From UMGS1889 sp900556055 (lineage in GTDB: Bacteria; Bacillota; Clostridia; Oscillospirales; Ruminococcaceae), in NCBI GenBank assembly GCA_902463265.1, contig CABQEV010000001.1, positions 218,840 to 282,839 of the forward strand: a stretch of DNA of 64,000 nt. The letters run 5' to 3'. The notes below the pieces were generated by a model, which saw only the letters and a list, made by a program, of their open reading frames with translations, did not search any database and was not told where the DNA came from. Position numbers and translations under genes: made by a program. Positions 34,973 through 44,244 of the stretch are shown piece by piece (position 1 is the stretch's first letter; every line of letters starts with the position of its first letter).

Positions 34973-36796
34973 TTATTCAACAGTTACCGATTTAGCAAGA
35001 TTTCTCGGCTTATCTACATCATTGCCTTTGAGGTCGGCAGTATAATATGCGATAAGCTGGAGGGGAATGATGGCTGTCATCGGCATAAGCAGTCCGTCGG
35101 TATCGGGGACTGTTATAGTCAGGTCGGACACGTCTTCTGAGGGGACGCGGCTTTCCCTTGTTATCATTATAGTGTAAGCGCCTCTTGTTTTGACTTCCTT
35201 TACGTTGCTTACGGTCTTGTCATAGATATCCTCCTGAGTTGCGACAGCGATAACGGGCATTCCTTCTGTTACGAGGGAGATCGTTCCGTGCTTGAGTTCG
35301 CCTGCCGCATATGATTCGGAATGGATATACGAGATCTCCTTGAGCTTCAGCGAGCCTTCCATTGAAAGCGCATAGTCAAGACCTCTGCCTATATAGAGCA
35401 GATTTTCCGCAGCGATGAGCTTAGATGCAACATACTGCGATTTTTCGGGGCTTTCGAGTATCTTTTCTATTATCAAGGGGACATCTTCGAGAAGCTTTAC
35501 ATAATTTCTGCATTCTTCTTCGGATATCGCACCTCTTGCATATGAAAGCTCAAATGCGAAGAGATAGAATACAGCCAGCTGGACCATATACGCCTTTGTG
35601 GATGCAACGGATATCTCAGGTCCTGCGTGGGTATAGAGAACCATATCCGCTTCACGCGCGATGGACGAACCCTTTGCATTTACGATGGCAAGGGTATCTG
35701 CGCCAAGACGCTTTGAAAGTCTCAGTGCTTCGAGAGTATCGGCTGTTTCGCCTGACTGTGAAACGAGGATAACGAGGTCATCCTTTGAAACTATCGGGTT
35801 TCTGTATCTGAATTCGGAAGCGACATCTACCGTAACGGGGATCCTTCCTATCTTTTCGATAACGTATTTTCCGACAAGACCTGCGTGCATGGCAGTTCCG
35901 CAGGCAACGACGAAAATATTCTTATATTTTCTGAGGAGATCCTCGGTCATTCCACATTCTTCGAGAGTCGGCATTCCGTCGGCAATTCTCGGGAGAATAG
36001 TTCTCTTTACTGCATCTGGCTGCTCGTGTATCTCTTTGAGCATGAAGTGCTTGTAACCGCCCTTTTCAGCGGCATTTATATCCCAGTCTGCGGTAAGCAA
36101 TTCCTTTTCAACCGGGTTTTTGTGGATATCCGCAAAGGAGATGCCGTCCTCGGAGAGAGTTGCTATCTCGTCATGTTCAAGGAGATAGTAATTTCTTGTA
36201 TGGTCAAGGATAGCGGTTACGTCGGAAGCAATATAGTATTCGTTTTCACCCTTGCCTACGATCAGCGGACTGTCCTTGCGTATTGCATATACGGTATTTT
36301 TATGATCTTTGAATATTATACCGAGCGCATAGGAGCCTTCGATCTCGCCTACGGTTTTGATGATCGCATCTATCGGATCATCTTTATAATAGTAATCCAG
36401 CAGCTTTGCGACTGTTTCGGTGTCTGTTTCGCTCTCAAAGGTATAGCCCTGAGAGATGAGAAAATCCTTGATCTTACGGTAATTTTCGATAATGCCGTTA
36501 TGGACGATGGATATGCGGCTGTTTCCGATAGGGTGCGAGTTTATATCGGAGGGTTCGCCGTGAGTAGCCCATCTTGTATGACCTATTCCTGCGGTTGCTG
36601 AAAGGGGCATTTCCTCGTCAAGCTTTTTTTGCAGTCCGTCGTCAATTTTTCCCTTGGCTTTTATGGTCTTCAGGGAATCGTCCTCGAAAAGCGCAATTCC
36701 TGCCGAGTCATAGCCGCGGTATTCAAGTCGTCTTAATGCATTGACGAGAATATCCGCACACGGCCTTTTTCCCACAAATCCTACAATTCCGCACAT
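34973..36796 (-). CDS. glmS: Glutamine-fructose-6-phosphate aminotransferase (isomerizing)
   Basis: The 607-aa length, the N-terminal MCGIVGFV with the nucleophile Cys right after Met, RRLEYRGYDSAGIA, HTRWATHGEPSDINSHP in the glutaminase half, and two SIS domains (FVVACGTAMHAG, SQSGETADTLEAL; IGRGLDYALSMEGSLKLKEISYIHSE) identify GlmS. The enzyme makes glucosamine-6-phosphate for cell wall and exopolysaccharide. It sits in the middle of an operon with only 38 bp upstream, too little for a glmS ribozyme, so that control is absent here. It ends DKPRNLAKSVTVE as usual. Confidence 0.98.
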   Translation of the reverse strand: MCGIVGFVGKRPCADILVNALRRLEYRGYDSAGIALFEDDSLKTIKAKGKIDDGLQKKLDEEMPLSATAGIGHTRWATHGEPSDINSHPIGNSRISIVHNGIIENYRKIKDFLISQGYTFESETDTETVAKLLDYYYKDDPIDAIIKTVGEIEGSYALGIIFKDHKNTVYAIRKDSPLIVGKGENEYYIASDVTAILDHTRNYYLLEHDEIATLSEDGISFADIHKNPVEKELLTADWDINAAEKGGYKHFMLKEIHEQPDAVKRTILPRIADGMPTLEECGMTEDLLRKYKNIFVVACGTAMHAGLVGKYVIEKIGRIPVTVDVASEFRYRNPIVSKDDLVILVSQSGETADTLEALRLSKRLGADTLAIVNAKGSSIAREADMVLYTHAGPEISVASTKAYMVQLAVFYLFAFELSYARGAISEEECRNYVKLLEDVPLIIEKILESPEKSQYVASKLIAAENLLYIGRGLDYALSMEGSLKLKEISYIHSESYAAGELKHGTISLVTEGMPVIAVATQEDIYDKTVSNVKEVKTRGAYTIMITRESRVPSEDVSDLTITVPDTDGLLMPMTAIIPLQLIAYYTADLKGNDVDKPRNLAKSVTVE

Positions 36797-36834
36797 AGCG
36801 TAAACCTCCGAATTATCATAGATTGATTAAGCGG

Positions 36835-37470
36835 TCACTTTGTACCGTACATTCTGTCGCCTGCGTCGCCGAGACCCGGTACGATATAGCTCTGCTCGTT
36901 AAGTCCGTCATCGACAGCGCCGCAGTAGATCTCGATCTCGGGATGAGCCTTATGGAATGTTTCGATTCCCTCGGGAGATGCGAGTATGCACATGAACTTG
37001 ATGTTCTTTACGCCGTTTGCCTTCAGGATATCGGCAGCCTTTACAGCTGTGCCGCCTGTTGCGAGCATGATATCGGTGATGATGACATCTCTTTCGCTGA
37101 TGTCAACGGGGAGCTTTGTGTAATATTCAACGGGAGAAAGCTTGTCGGGATCTCTGAACACGCCGATATGACCGATCTTAGCGGCAGGAACGAGCTGCAT
37201 GATACCATCACACATACCAAGACCTGCTCTTAAAATAGGCACGAAAGCAAGCTTTTTGCCTGAGATGACCTTTGACTTTGCGATAGCGATAGGAGTCTGG
37301 ATATCAACGGACTTCAGGGGGAGATCTCTTGTTGCTTCAAAGCAGATGAGCATAGATGTCTCGGAAACAAGCTCTCTGAACTCCTTTGTTCCTGTATTGA
37401 TATCTCTCATAAGGGAAATTTTATGCTGCACGAGGGGGTGTTCGATAACATTTACTTTATCCATATTCAT
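36835..37470 (-). CDS. upp: Uracil phosphoribosyltransferase
   Basis: The 211-aa protein has VIEHPLVQHKISLMRD at the N-terminus, FVPILRAGLGMCDG, the PRPP loop VIITDIMLATGGTAVKAADIL and the C-terminal YIVPGLGDAGDRMYGTK, all invariant in UPRTases. It salvages uracil with PRPP to give UMP and pyrophosphate in the cytosol. DIMLATGG replaces the usual DPMLATGG. It follows rpiB by 23 bp, which supplies pentose phosphate for PRPP, and precedes glmS. Confidence 0.97.
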   Translation of the reverse strand: MNMDKVNVIEHPLVQHKISLMRDINTGTKEFRELVSETSMLICFEATRDLPLKSVDIQTPIAIAKSKVISGKKLAFVPILRAGLGMCDGIMQLVPAAKIGHIGVFRDPDKLSPVEYYTKLPVDISERDVIITDIMLATGGTAVKAADILKANGVKNIKFMCILASPEGIETFHKAHPEIEIYCGAVDDGLNEQSYIVPGLGDAGDRMYGTK

Positions 37471-37493
37471 AATTCAATTGTCCTTTCAAAAAA

Positions 37494-37931
37494 TTACTTT
37501 TCAATATCGGAGATCTGATCCACACGGTGCTGATGGCGGCCGCCTTCAAATTCTGTGTTCAGGAAAACGTCCGTGATCTCGCAAGCAAGTCCTGAGCCGA
37601 TAACTCTGCCGCCCATGCAGAGGACATTTGCGTCGTTATGCAGTCTTGTGTATTTTGCGCTGTACCAGTCGCCGCAGAGTGCAGCACGGATACCCTTGAT
37701 CTTGTTTGCTGCGATGGATATTCCTACACCTGTTCCGCAGATAAGGATAGCTTTTTCAGCTTCGCCGCTCATAAGGCGTGTGCAAACGTCCTTTGCAACG
37801 AGAGGATAGTCGCAGCTTTCGCCGTTCATACAGCCTGCTTCGATAAATTCAACGCCTGTTTCGGAGAGGTGAGCCATAACAGCCTTTTTCAACTCATATC
37901 CCGCATGATCGCTTCCGATAATTATTTTCAT
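37494..37931 (-). CDS. rpiB: Ribose-5-phosphate isomerase B
   Basis: The 145-aa protein starts MKIIIGSDHAGYELK and has AILICGTGVGISIAANKIKGIRAALC with the active-site Cys, then ARLHNDANVLCMGGRVIG, the standard RpiB motifs. It interconverts ribose-5-phosphate and ribulose-5-phosphate. The ATG at 37931 follows CAGGAGAA at 8 nt; an upstream ATG at 37979 adds 16 unconserved residues. It is the first gene of the operon behind a near-consensus promoter. Confidence 0.96.
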   Translation of the reverse strand: MKIIIGSDHAGYELKKAVMAHLSETGVEFIEAGCMNGESCDYPLVAKDVCTRLMSGEAEKAILICGTGVGISIAANKIKGIRAALCGDWYSAKYTRLHNDANVLCMGGRVIGSGLACEITDVFLNTEFEGGRHQHRVDQISDIEK

Positions 37932-38003
37932 CTGAAATTCTCCTGTTCCTCCGAAAAAGCGAAAAAACGTCCGCTTCATACGGATTACAAAATATTAATT
38001 ATT

Positions 38004-38032
38004 ATTATAGCACACATTTTCTCTTTATTCAA
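38004..38032 (-). promoter_or_regulatory. Promoter of the rpiB operon
   Basis: Minus-strand TTGAAT (38027-38032), 17-bp spacer, TATAAT (38004-38009). About 70 bp upstream of the rpiB ATG. Confidence 0.8.
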
Positions 38033-38207
38033 GATTTTTTTTATTACAATATGGTATCATGCTGCGGACGTATTATATCGCCGTGAGGACACACTTTGCT
38101 TTTTGAAGATATCATAAGCGTCAGCAGAGCTTTGTGACGGTCATGGCAAAAGAATTTGTTCCGCAGACGGGCGGATATCCCGAAAAAGTGAAATTATCCG
38201 AAAAAAA

Positions 38208-38903
38208 TCAGAAATCGGGAGTAGTAAGCTTATGCTCTTTCAGGTCTTTTTCGGCTTTTGTTATCTGGAGATAGAGCGGAAGAAGTTCATCGGGAGAGGT
38301 TAATTCATGATGCTGGGCGCAGAAGCAGACAGACGGTGCAAGGTTGCATGAAAGATAGGAAGGTGCGGAAAATGCGCTGTTTCCGAGCATTTCGCAGAGG
38401 GCTTCGGACGAATCGCCGACAGCTGTCAGCGGCTGATATGCGGCTGCCTTTTCGGCTGCTTCCTTTATGGTGATGACTGCATCGTCGGTAAGGCGGACGG
38501 GGAATTTTCTGTCCGAACAGTCGAAGAATGCACAGTAAACAAGGTCTGCTCTTGCTTTCATGACTGCGCAGACGTATCCGCCCGATGTGACGGAGGAAAA
38601 TGCGAGTGCTTCAAGCACGGAAACGCCTGAGCATGGCTTATTGCCCAAACCGTAGCTTATTGCTTTTACGGCGGAGATGCCTATTCTCAGTCCTGTATAT
38701 GATCCCGGACCTGCGGCGCAGGCGAAAGCGTCCATGTCGGCGAGGGTGAGGTTTGCATAGCTCAAAACCTGCTTTGCGAGGGGGAGAATGACCTGCGAAT
38801 GTGTGAGCTTTGTTGCAAATGAAGTCTCGGCGAGAATGCGGTCATCTTCGCAGACTGCGGCTGATGCCCATGAGCCTGATGTGTCAATTCCCAGAATTTT
38901 CAA
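38208..38903 (-). CDS. tsaB: tRNA threonylcarbamoyladenosine biosynthesis protein TsaB
   Basis: The 231-aa protein starts MKILGIDTSGSWASAAV and contains AFACAAGPGSYTGLRIGISAVKAI, the TsaB glycine-rich motif, with an ASKHA-type fold. TsaB dimerises with TsaD and with TsaE to make the t6A modification on tRNAs reading ANN codons. The start overlaps the end of tsaE by 20 bp, so they are translated together. tsaD is not in this window. It is the last gene of this cluster. Confidence 0.95.
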   Translation of the reverse strand: MKILGIDTSGSWASAAVCEDDRILAETSFATKLTHSQVILPLAKQVLSYANLTLADMDAFACAAGPGSYTGLRIGISAVKAISYGLGNKPCSGVSVLEALAFSSVTSGGYVCAVMKARADLVYCAFFDCSDRKFPVRLTDDAVITIKEAAEKAAAYQPLTAVGDSSEALCEMLGNSAFSAPSYLSCNLAPSVCFCAQHHELTSPDELLPLYLQITKAEKDLKEHKLTTPDF

Positions 38904-39327
38904 AGCGTTCGTCTCCTTTTACGGTTATTTTACGCATTTCATCGGAAATACGTTCGATATTTATATAAATAGTATTTTCGGGGAGATAATCCGAGATATT
39001 CTCCGACCATTCGGCGGCGATAACGCAGTCGCTGTCCATATAATCGAAAAATCCCGTGGATTCGAGCGACATTTCGTTCATGATCCTGTACATATCAAAG
39101 TGATAGAGTGTGAGCGGGTCGCCGCGGTACTCGTTGACGAGGGCAAAGGTCGGCGATGTTACGTTGTCGGGAAGTCCCATGCCGAGGGCAAGACCTCTTG
39201 TGAATGTCGTTTTTCCTGCGCCCAGTCCGCCCGTGTAGGCGATAACGTCCCCGCCTTTCAGAAGCCTGCCGATCTCTTCGGCAAATGCGATGGTTTCTTC
39301 GGGGGAATTTGTGATTTTTTCAAGCAT
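38884..39327 (-). CDS. tsaE: tRNA threonylcarbamoyladenosine biosynthesis ATPase TsaE
   Basis: The 147-aa P-loop protein has Walker A GGLGAGKTTF, then SPTFALVNEYRG, HFDMYRI and AAEWSENISDYLP, the signature set of TsaE, which drives the t6A cycle by ATP hydrolysis with TsaB and TsaD. I take the ATG at 39327; a GTG seven codons upstream lacks a proper ribosome binding site. It overlaps tsaB and follows thrB by about 60 bp. Confidence 0.95.
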   Translation of the reverse strand: MLEKITNSPEETIAFAEEIGRLLKGGDVIAYTGGLGAGKTTFTRGLALGMGLPDNVTSPTFALVNEYRGDPLTLYHFDMYRIMNEMSLESTGFFDYMDSDCVIAAEWSENISDYLPENTIYINIERISDEMRKITVKGDERFENSGN

Positions 39328-39388
39328 AGCAAATATCTCCGTAAACACCGAACGGATATGACGGAAAAACCGCCATATCCGAGATGGT

Positions 39389-40276
39389 TCATATTATTCT
39401 TGTTCCGATATTGTCGATATGAAGCTCATGCACCTGCCATGTGCTGAGTCCCATTTTATCGAGAGCGAAACGCATTTTTCCGCAGAAGAAGCGGTTGTCG
39501 TTATCGACGATAGCCATGAGGGAAGGACCTGCGCCGCTTATATATGATGCATATGCGCCGAGAGAATAGGCGGTATCGAAAACGTCCCTTGCATGGGGGA
39601 TAAGCTCCATTCTGTAAGGCTGATGGAGCTTGTCGTGAACGGCAGTCCTTAAATTCTCATACTTTCCCGTCAGCAGGGAAGCGGAGAACAGCGCCGCTCT
39701 TGACAGGTTATATACTGCGTCCTTATGGGATACTTCCTTAGGAAGGCAGGCTCTTGCCTTTTCTGTTTTCAGCTCAAAATCGGGGATCACAACGACGAAT
39801 TTCAGGGTTGTGAAAACCTCCTGCTTTACCCAGTGGACATTTTTTCCGTCGAACACGGCTGTGACGATGCCGCCCAGCAGTGCGGGAGCGGTATTGTCGG
39901 GGTGTCCCTCGATCTGTGCGGAGAGGTTGACGAGGTCGTCAAGGGAGAGAGGCTCGTTCATCAGCGTATTTGCGCCGACGAGTCCTGCGATTATGCAGGC
40001 AGACGAGCTTCCCAGACCTCTTGCCATCGGGATATTGTTCTCCTGACGGATCTTCAGACCTTTGAGCGGCTTTCCGCATATATCGAAAAGAGTCTTTGCC
40101 GATTCATAGACAAGATTTGTTTCATCCTCGGGGATAACTGTATCGTCAAGCGACTTTATATCCACCGTATCGCTTTCGTCTATCTCGACATAGTTATAGT
40201 AGCTCAGCGCAAGACCGAGGGCATCGAAGCCTGCACCGAGATTTGCACTTGTAGCGGGTATCTGTATTCTGTACAT
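39389..40276 (-). CDS. thrB: Homoserine kinase
   Basis: The 295-aa GHMP kinase has PATSANLGAGFDALGLAL at the N-terminus, the ATP loop PMARGLGSSSACIIAGL, IEGHPDNTAPALLGG, and HDKLHQPYR with SGAGPSL near the end, all typical of ThrB. It phosphorylates homoserine for threonine synthesis. The ATG at 40276 begins the conserved MYRIQIPATSANLG; the longer frame reaching 40348 runs into hom. It follows hom by 16 bp. thrC is not seen in this window. Confidence 0.96.
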   Translation of the reverse strand: MYRIQIPATSANLGAGFDALGLALSYYNYVEIDESDTVDIKSLDDTVIPEDETNLVYESAKTLFDICGKPLKGLKIRQENNIPMARGLGSSSACIIAGLVGANTLMNEPLSLDDLVNLSAQIEGHPDNTAPALLGGIVTAVFDGKNVHWVKQEVFTTLKFVVVIPDFELKTEKARACLPKEVSHKDAVYNLSRAALFSASLLTGKYENLRTAVHDKLHQPYRMELIPHARDVFDTAYSLGAYASYISGAGPSLMAIVDNDNRFFCGKMRFALDKMGLSTWQVHELHIDNIGTRII

Positions 40277-40292
40277 TTCGGGTACTTCACTT

Positions 40293-41525
40293 TCATCGGA
40301 TATTGAGGATGCGGATCTTGCCGAGGACCTTTCCGGAGAGCTTTTCAAGTTTAGCGTCGAAGTCCTTTTCAGGCATTTCCTTTGTTACGAATGCAGCTTC
40401 ATCTGCGGGCTGACCTTCTCTTGAAAGATATTCTACATCGCCGAAGATACCTGCGATCTGCACCTTATCGGCATCTGTCATGCGGACATAGAATGCAACG
40501 CTGTCATTCTTGTAATCCTCGATGAAGTCAGCGTTGTCGCTGTCCTCCCATGTCTGTGATACGGAAGTTCCGGAAAGTCTTGCGCAGTCGATGATATCGC
40601 CTACAACGGCACTTGCTGTCGGGAGCTTTCCTGCGCCTCTGCCGTAGAACATTACCTCATCGAAGCCGTCGCCGTAAACTGTGATGCCGTTGAATACATC
40701 GCTGATGTTGGAAAGCTGCATATCATTGCAAACGAATGCGGGACGAACCATAGGAAGGATCTTTCCGTCTGCGCATTTCTTTACGCTGCCGATAAGCTTG
40801 ACTTTTCCGCCCCAGTTCTCGGCATATTCAACATCTTCTCTTGTGATGGCTGTGATTCCCTCTGTGTGGATATAATCGGGATAAACGTGCTTGCCGTAAA
40901 CGAGGGAGGAGAGAATGCAGATCTTGCGGCATGCGTCAAGTCCTTCAACGTCTGCTGCGGGATTTCTTTCAGCGTATCCGAGCTTCTGAGCAAGTGCGAG
41001 AGCGTCATCGAAGGACATATTCTCACTGAACATCTTTGTGAGGATAAAGTTTGTTGTTCCGTTCAGGATACCTGCGATGCCTGTGATCTCGTTTCCTGCG
41101 AGGCACTGGTGAAGAGGCCTGATTATCGGGATAGCGCCGCCTGTGCTTGCTTCAAACATGAAGTTGCAGTTATGCTCCTTTGCGATCTTCAGAAGCTCAG
41201 CACCCTTCTGCGCAACCATTTCCTTATTGGAGGTTACGCAGGACTTGCCCTTTTCAAGAGCTGCCTTTACGAAATCATAAGCGGGATGAACTCCGCCCAT
41301 TACCTCTGCAACTATCTTTACTTCATCGTCATTCAGGATATCGTCCATCTTCTTTGTGAACTTATTTGCATAAGGGGAATCGGGGAAATCTCTGATGTCG
41401 AGGATATACTTGATATCAAGATCACTGATGCCTGTGCGCTTTCTGATGGACTCAGCATTCTTATAAAAAAGCTCGACAGTACCCGAACCCACGACTCCGT
41501 AACCCAGAACTGCTATCTTAGACAT
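40293..41525 (-). CDS. hom: Homoserine dehydrogenase
   Basis: The 410-aa protein has the NAD(P) loop VLGYGVVGSGTVEL, CVTSNKEMVAQKG, GGAIPIIRPL, GILNGTTNFILTKM with YAERNPAADVEGLDACRK, the catalytic region, and a C-terminal ACT domain (SVAFYVRMTDADKVQIAGIF) for threonine feedback. It reduces aspartate semialdehyde to homoserine. I start at the ATG at 41525 after AAGGTTGG. The ACT protein gene lies 60 bp upstream and thrB directly downstream, so the three form a threonine-branch unit. Confidence 0.96.
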   Translation of the reverse strand: MSKIAVLGYGVVGSGTVELFYKNAESIRKRTGISDLDIKYILDIRDFPDSPYANKFTKKMDDILNDDEVKIVAEVMGGVHPAYDFVKAALEKGKSCVTSNKEMVAQKGAELLKIAKEHNCNFMFEASTGGAIPIIRPLHQCLAGNEITGIAGILNGTTNFILTKMFSENMSFDDALALAQKLGYAERNPAADVEGLDACRKICILSSLVYGKHVYPDYIHTEGITAITREDVEYAENWGGKVKLIGSVKKCADGKILPMVRPAFVCNDMQLSNISDVFNGITVYGDGFDEVMFYGRGAGKLPTASAVVGDIIDCARLSGTSVSQTWEDSDNADFIEDYKNDSVAFYVRMTDADKVQIAGIFGDVEYLSREGQPADEAAFVTKEMPEKDFDAKLEKLSGKVLGKIRILNIR

Positions 41526-41585
41526 AATAAAAAACCAACCTTTCAATACACGTTTATATTTTTCATTTTCTTTCTTTGCCTGTAT

Positions 41586-42029
41586 TTATTCGCCAGAAAG
41601 TATCTTTATATCGACAACGCCGTTCAGCTCGGAAAGCACGGTCTTAACCTTGAAAGATTCCTCCGCACCGCCGACCAGCCTGACCGATATTGATACCGCC
41701 GCAACGCCGTCCACTGGGATACTCTGATTTACTGTCAGGATATTCGTGTTCATGCTGTGAAGTGCGGCAAGGACTCCCGAGAGGACTCCCGGTTCATCAC
41801 GCAGCATCATATAAAGCGAAATTATCTTCTGCGTGAGCTTTTCTTCGTATGTGAAAACGCAGTCTCTGTATTTATAGAATGCGCTTCTTGATATCCCGAC
41901 TCTTTTGCATGCTGCGGCAGAGCTTTTTTCATCGCCTGTTGCAAGCAGCTTCTTGACATCAAGCACCTTGCAGAATACATCGGGCAATACTTCGGAATTA
42001 ACAACAATGAGCTTGGTGTCTGCGCTCAT
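41586..42029 (-). CDS. ACT-domain regulatory protein, PheB/UPF0735 type
   Basis: The 147-aa protein has an N-terminal helical part with ACKRVGISRSAFYKYRD, a helix-turn-helix-like segment characteristic of the PheB family, and a C-terminal ACT domain (LRDEPGVLSGVLAALHSMNTNILTVNQSIP). These proteins often precede hom in Clostridia and are thought to sense amino acids. The start at 42029 follows GGGAGTGG; 35 upstream residues in the longer frame have no site and look random. It is the first gene after a consensus promoter. Confidence 0.92.
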   Translation of the reverse strand: MSADTKLIVVNSEVLPDVFCKVLDVKKLLATGDEKSSAAACKRVGISRSAFYKYRDCVFTYEEKLTQKIISLYMMLRDEPGVLSGVLAALHSMNTNILTVNQSIPVDGVAAVSISVRLVGGAEESFKVKTVLSELNGVVDIKILSGE

Positions 42030-42112
42030 AAACAAAACCACTCCCTGATCATCGGTCGGAAAATGCTGTTTCCGTCCGTCTGCTGAAAACAGTTGTATCT
42101 CGAATAAATACA

Positions 42113-42141
42113 ATTGTACCATCTCGGGAGACATTTGTCAA
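42113..42141 (-). promoter_or_regulatory. Promoter of the ACT-hom-thrB-tsaE-tsaB cluster
   Basis: Minus-strand TTGACA (42136-42141), 17-bp spacer, TACAAT (42113-42118). An 80-nt leader follows without an obvious attenuator. Confidence 0.85.
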
Positions 42142-42190
42142 GCGGCGGTATTTTTCTTCCATAAAATCTCCCGTGATTTTGCACAAACGC

Positions 42191-42232
42191 AAAAAGTCTC
42201 TGTACTGCGGACTTTTTCCGCTGTACAGAGAC
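42191..42232 (-). terminator. Terminator of the DUF4190-type membrane protein gene
   Basis: GTCTCTGTAC pairs perfectly with GTACAGAGAC, enclosing an inner GCGG/CCGC stem; the minus strand continues TTTTTGCG. It lies 45 bp after the stop at 42277. Confidence 0.85.
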
Positions 42233-42276
42233 AGCTGTTGTGCGATGTATTCAATTATCAGTCTGATTTTTCGGCA

Positions 42277-42915
42277 TTATGCCTTAAAGAACAGTGCGGA
42301 AACGATTGCCTTTACGCCCTCGAACCACTGGGGATATGTTTCATGGAACATATCATAATACTGCTGATAGAGATCGGGATCGCTTTCCCTTATTATCTGC
42401 ATCATCTGGGGCATCATTGCAAATACAGCAACTATCATAAGTATTACGAAAGCGATAGCTATTGATGAGCAGACAATTCCCGCAACTGCCTTGCCGTTTC
42501 CGTTGGGATTGTGCTTGCACTTGTATACAATGCCGAAGATAAGTCCGAGTATGCCGAACAGGATAGGGGGATAGACCGTTATGCCCGAAATGAGCGCAAG
42601 GATTCCCATTACGAGAGATGCTGTCGCAAGGCCCTCGCTTGCCTTTACGGGAACAGAGTACATTCCGCCGCCGTACTGATTCTGCATATACTGCTGATAC
42701 TGTGCATTCTGAGCATAGGGATCATAGCCGGGCTGAGGCTGTGCATATGGGTCATATCCCTGCTGCGGATAACCCTGCTGTGCGTTGTTCTGCTGATTGT
42801 AGGGATCGTAACCCTGCTGGGCATTGTTCTGCTGATTGTAAGGGTCATAACCCTGCTGAGGATCATTCTGCTGACCGTTATTATTGGAAAAACCGTTGTT
42901 GTTCATATCGTCCAT
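42277..42915 (-). CDS. DUF4190-like membrane protein with Gln/Asn/Tyr-rich repeats
   Basis: The 212-aa protein begins with about 85 residues made of repeats of QGYDPYNQQNNA and variants, clearly disordered, then two membrane segments (LVMGILALISGITVYPPILFGILGLIFGI and IVCSSIAIAFVILMIVAVFAMM) of DUF4190 type and a short acidic tail. Such proteins are common in Ruminococcaceae; function unknown. The prion-like N-terminus could drive clustering at the membrane. The DNA repeats (CCCTGCTG, GTAGGGATCATA-like units at 42770-42880) make the region prone to length change. It stands alone with its own terminator. Confidence 0.8.
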   Translation of the reverse strand: MDDMNNNGFSNNNGQQNDPQQGYDPYNQQNNAQQGYDPYNQQNNAQQGYPQQGYDPYAQPQPGYDPYAQNAQYQQYMQNQYGGGMYSVPVKASEGLATASLVMGILALISGITVYPPILFGILGLIFGIVYKCKHNPNGNGKAVAGIVCSSIAIAFVILMIVAVFAMMPQMMQIIRESDPDLYQQYYDMFHETYPQWFEGVKAIVSALFFKA

Positions 42916-43020
42916 AAGAAAATACCGCCTTTACTTATTCATTGGATTTATAATAGCATATAAATTCCGCAAAATCAAGTGAAAGACGGTATTCTTTATG
43001 AAATCTTTATGGTTATATTA

Positions 43021-44226
43021 TCATTTTGAGAGGAGAGCCTTCAGACGCTTCATTGCTTCCTCGGTATTTTCTCTGCTTCCGAATGCGGTAAGTCTGAACC
43101 AGCCTACACCGTTGGGACCGAATCCATCGCCCGGCGTGCCGACAACCTGGATCTCTTTCAGCAGGAAATCGAAGAAATCCCAGCCGTTCATTCCATCGGG
43201 GCATTTGAGCCAGATATAAGGCGAGTTGATGCCGCCTGTGTACTTGATGCCGAGCGAGTCGAGCGTTTCAGCCATGATCTTTGCATTGCCCTTGTAGTAT
43301 GCAATGGCTTCGTGAGTCTGCTTCTGTCCCTCGGGGGTGAATACAGCTTCAGCCGCTCTCTGCACGGGGTAGGAAACGCCGTTGAATTTGCTTCCCTGAC
43401 GTCTGCCCCAGAGGTCGGCGAGCTTTACGGTCTGTCCGTCGGAGGATTTTACTGTCAGCTCATCGGGGATGACAGTATATCCGCATCTTGTGCCTGTAAA
43501 TCCTGCTGTTTTGGAGAGCGAACACATTTCTATCGCACACTTCTTTGCACCCTCGACTGCAAAAATGCTTCTCGGCAGCTCGGGATCAGAGATAAATGCT
43601 TCATAAGCGGAATCGAAGATGATAACAGCTTCATTTTCCAGTGCATAATCCACCCATTCCTTCAGCTGCGCCTTTGTATATACCGAGCCTGTCGGGTTAT
43701 TCGGTGAGCAGAGGTAGATGATATCGGCGTGTACGGATCTGTCGGGCATAGCCGCAAAGCCGTTTGCTTCGTTTGAATCTGCGAAAATTATCTTTCTTCC
43801 GCTCATGGAATTTGAATCAACATAAACGGGATATGCAGGATCGGTGATAAGGATAGTATTTTCATCGCCGAAAATATCCACGATATTTCCGCAGTCAGCC
43901 TTTGCGCCGTCATTTATTCGGATATCCGATGCGGGAACATCAACGCCGAAGCTCCTGTAATATCCCGAAACGGCTTCTCTCAGGAAATCATAGCCTGCGC
44001 CGCTGTCCTCATATCCGCGGAATGTTTCCTTTACGCCCATTTCATCGGCAGCCTTTTTCATTGCTTCGACAACAACGGGAGCAAGGGGGAGAGTAACATC
44101 TCCGATGCCCATTCTGATAAGCTTCTTGTCGGGATTTTCGGCCTGATATGCTTTCAGGCGCTTTGCGATATCTATAAAGAGATAGTTCTTTTTCAGCTTC
44201 AGGAAATTTTCGTTGATCTTAACCAT
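43021..44226 (-). CDS. dapL: LL-diaminopimelate aminotransferase
   Basis: The 401-aa class I/II aminotransferase has RMGIGDVTLPLAP, INDGAKADCGNI, YLCSPNNPTGSVYTK, FDSAYEAFI and the PLP lysine in CSLSKTAGFTGTRCGY, matching DapL. It converts tetrahydrodipicolinate straight to LL-diaminopimelate, bypassing the acyl intermediates, for lysine and peptidoglycan. It follows dapF by 18 bp, and the two consecutive steps are therefore co-expressed. Start at 44226 follows GAAAGGAT. Confidence 0.96.
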   Translation of the reverse strand: MVKINENFLKLKKNYLFIDIAKRLKAYQAENPDKKLIRMGIGDVTLPLAPVVVEAMKKAADEMGVKETFRGYEDSGAGYDFLREAVSGYYRSFGVDVPASDIRINDGAKADCGNIVDIFGDENTILITDPAYPVYVDSNSMSGRKIIFADSNEANGFAAMPDRSVHADIIYLCSPNNPTGSVYTKAQLKEWVDYALENEAVIIFDSAYEAFISDPELPRSIFAVEGAKKCAIEMCSLSKTAGFTGTRCGYTVIPDELTVKSSDGQTVKLADLWGRRQGSKFNGVSYPVQRAAEAVFTPEGQKQTHEAIAYYKGNAKIMAETLDSLGIKYTGGINSPYIWLKCPDGMNGWDFFDFLLKEIQVVGTPGDGFGPNGVGWFRLTAFGSRENTEEAMKRLKALLSK

Positions 44227-44244
44227 TTTATCGGATCCTTTCGT

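Noticed and set aside
34101..36601. Several long + strand frames opposite the GT2 and glmS genes
   Set aside because: Shadows of well-identified minus-strand genes, with no ribosome binding sites.
36797..36834. glmS ribozyme upstream of glmS
   Set aside because: Only 38 bp separate upp and glmS, far too short for the ribozyme.
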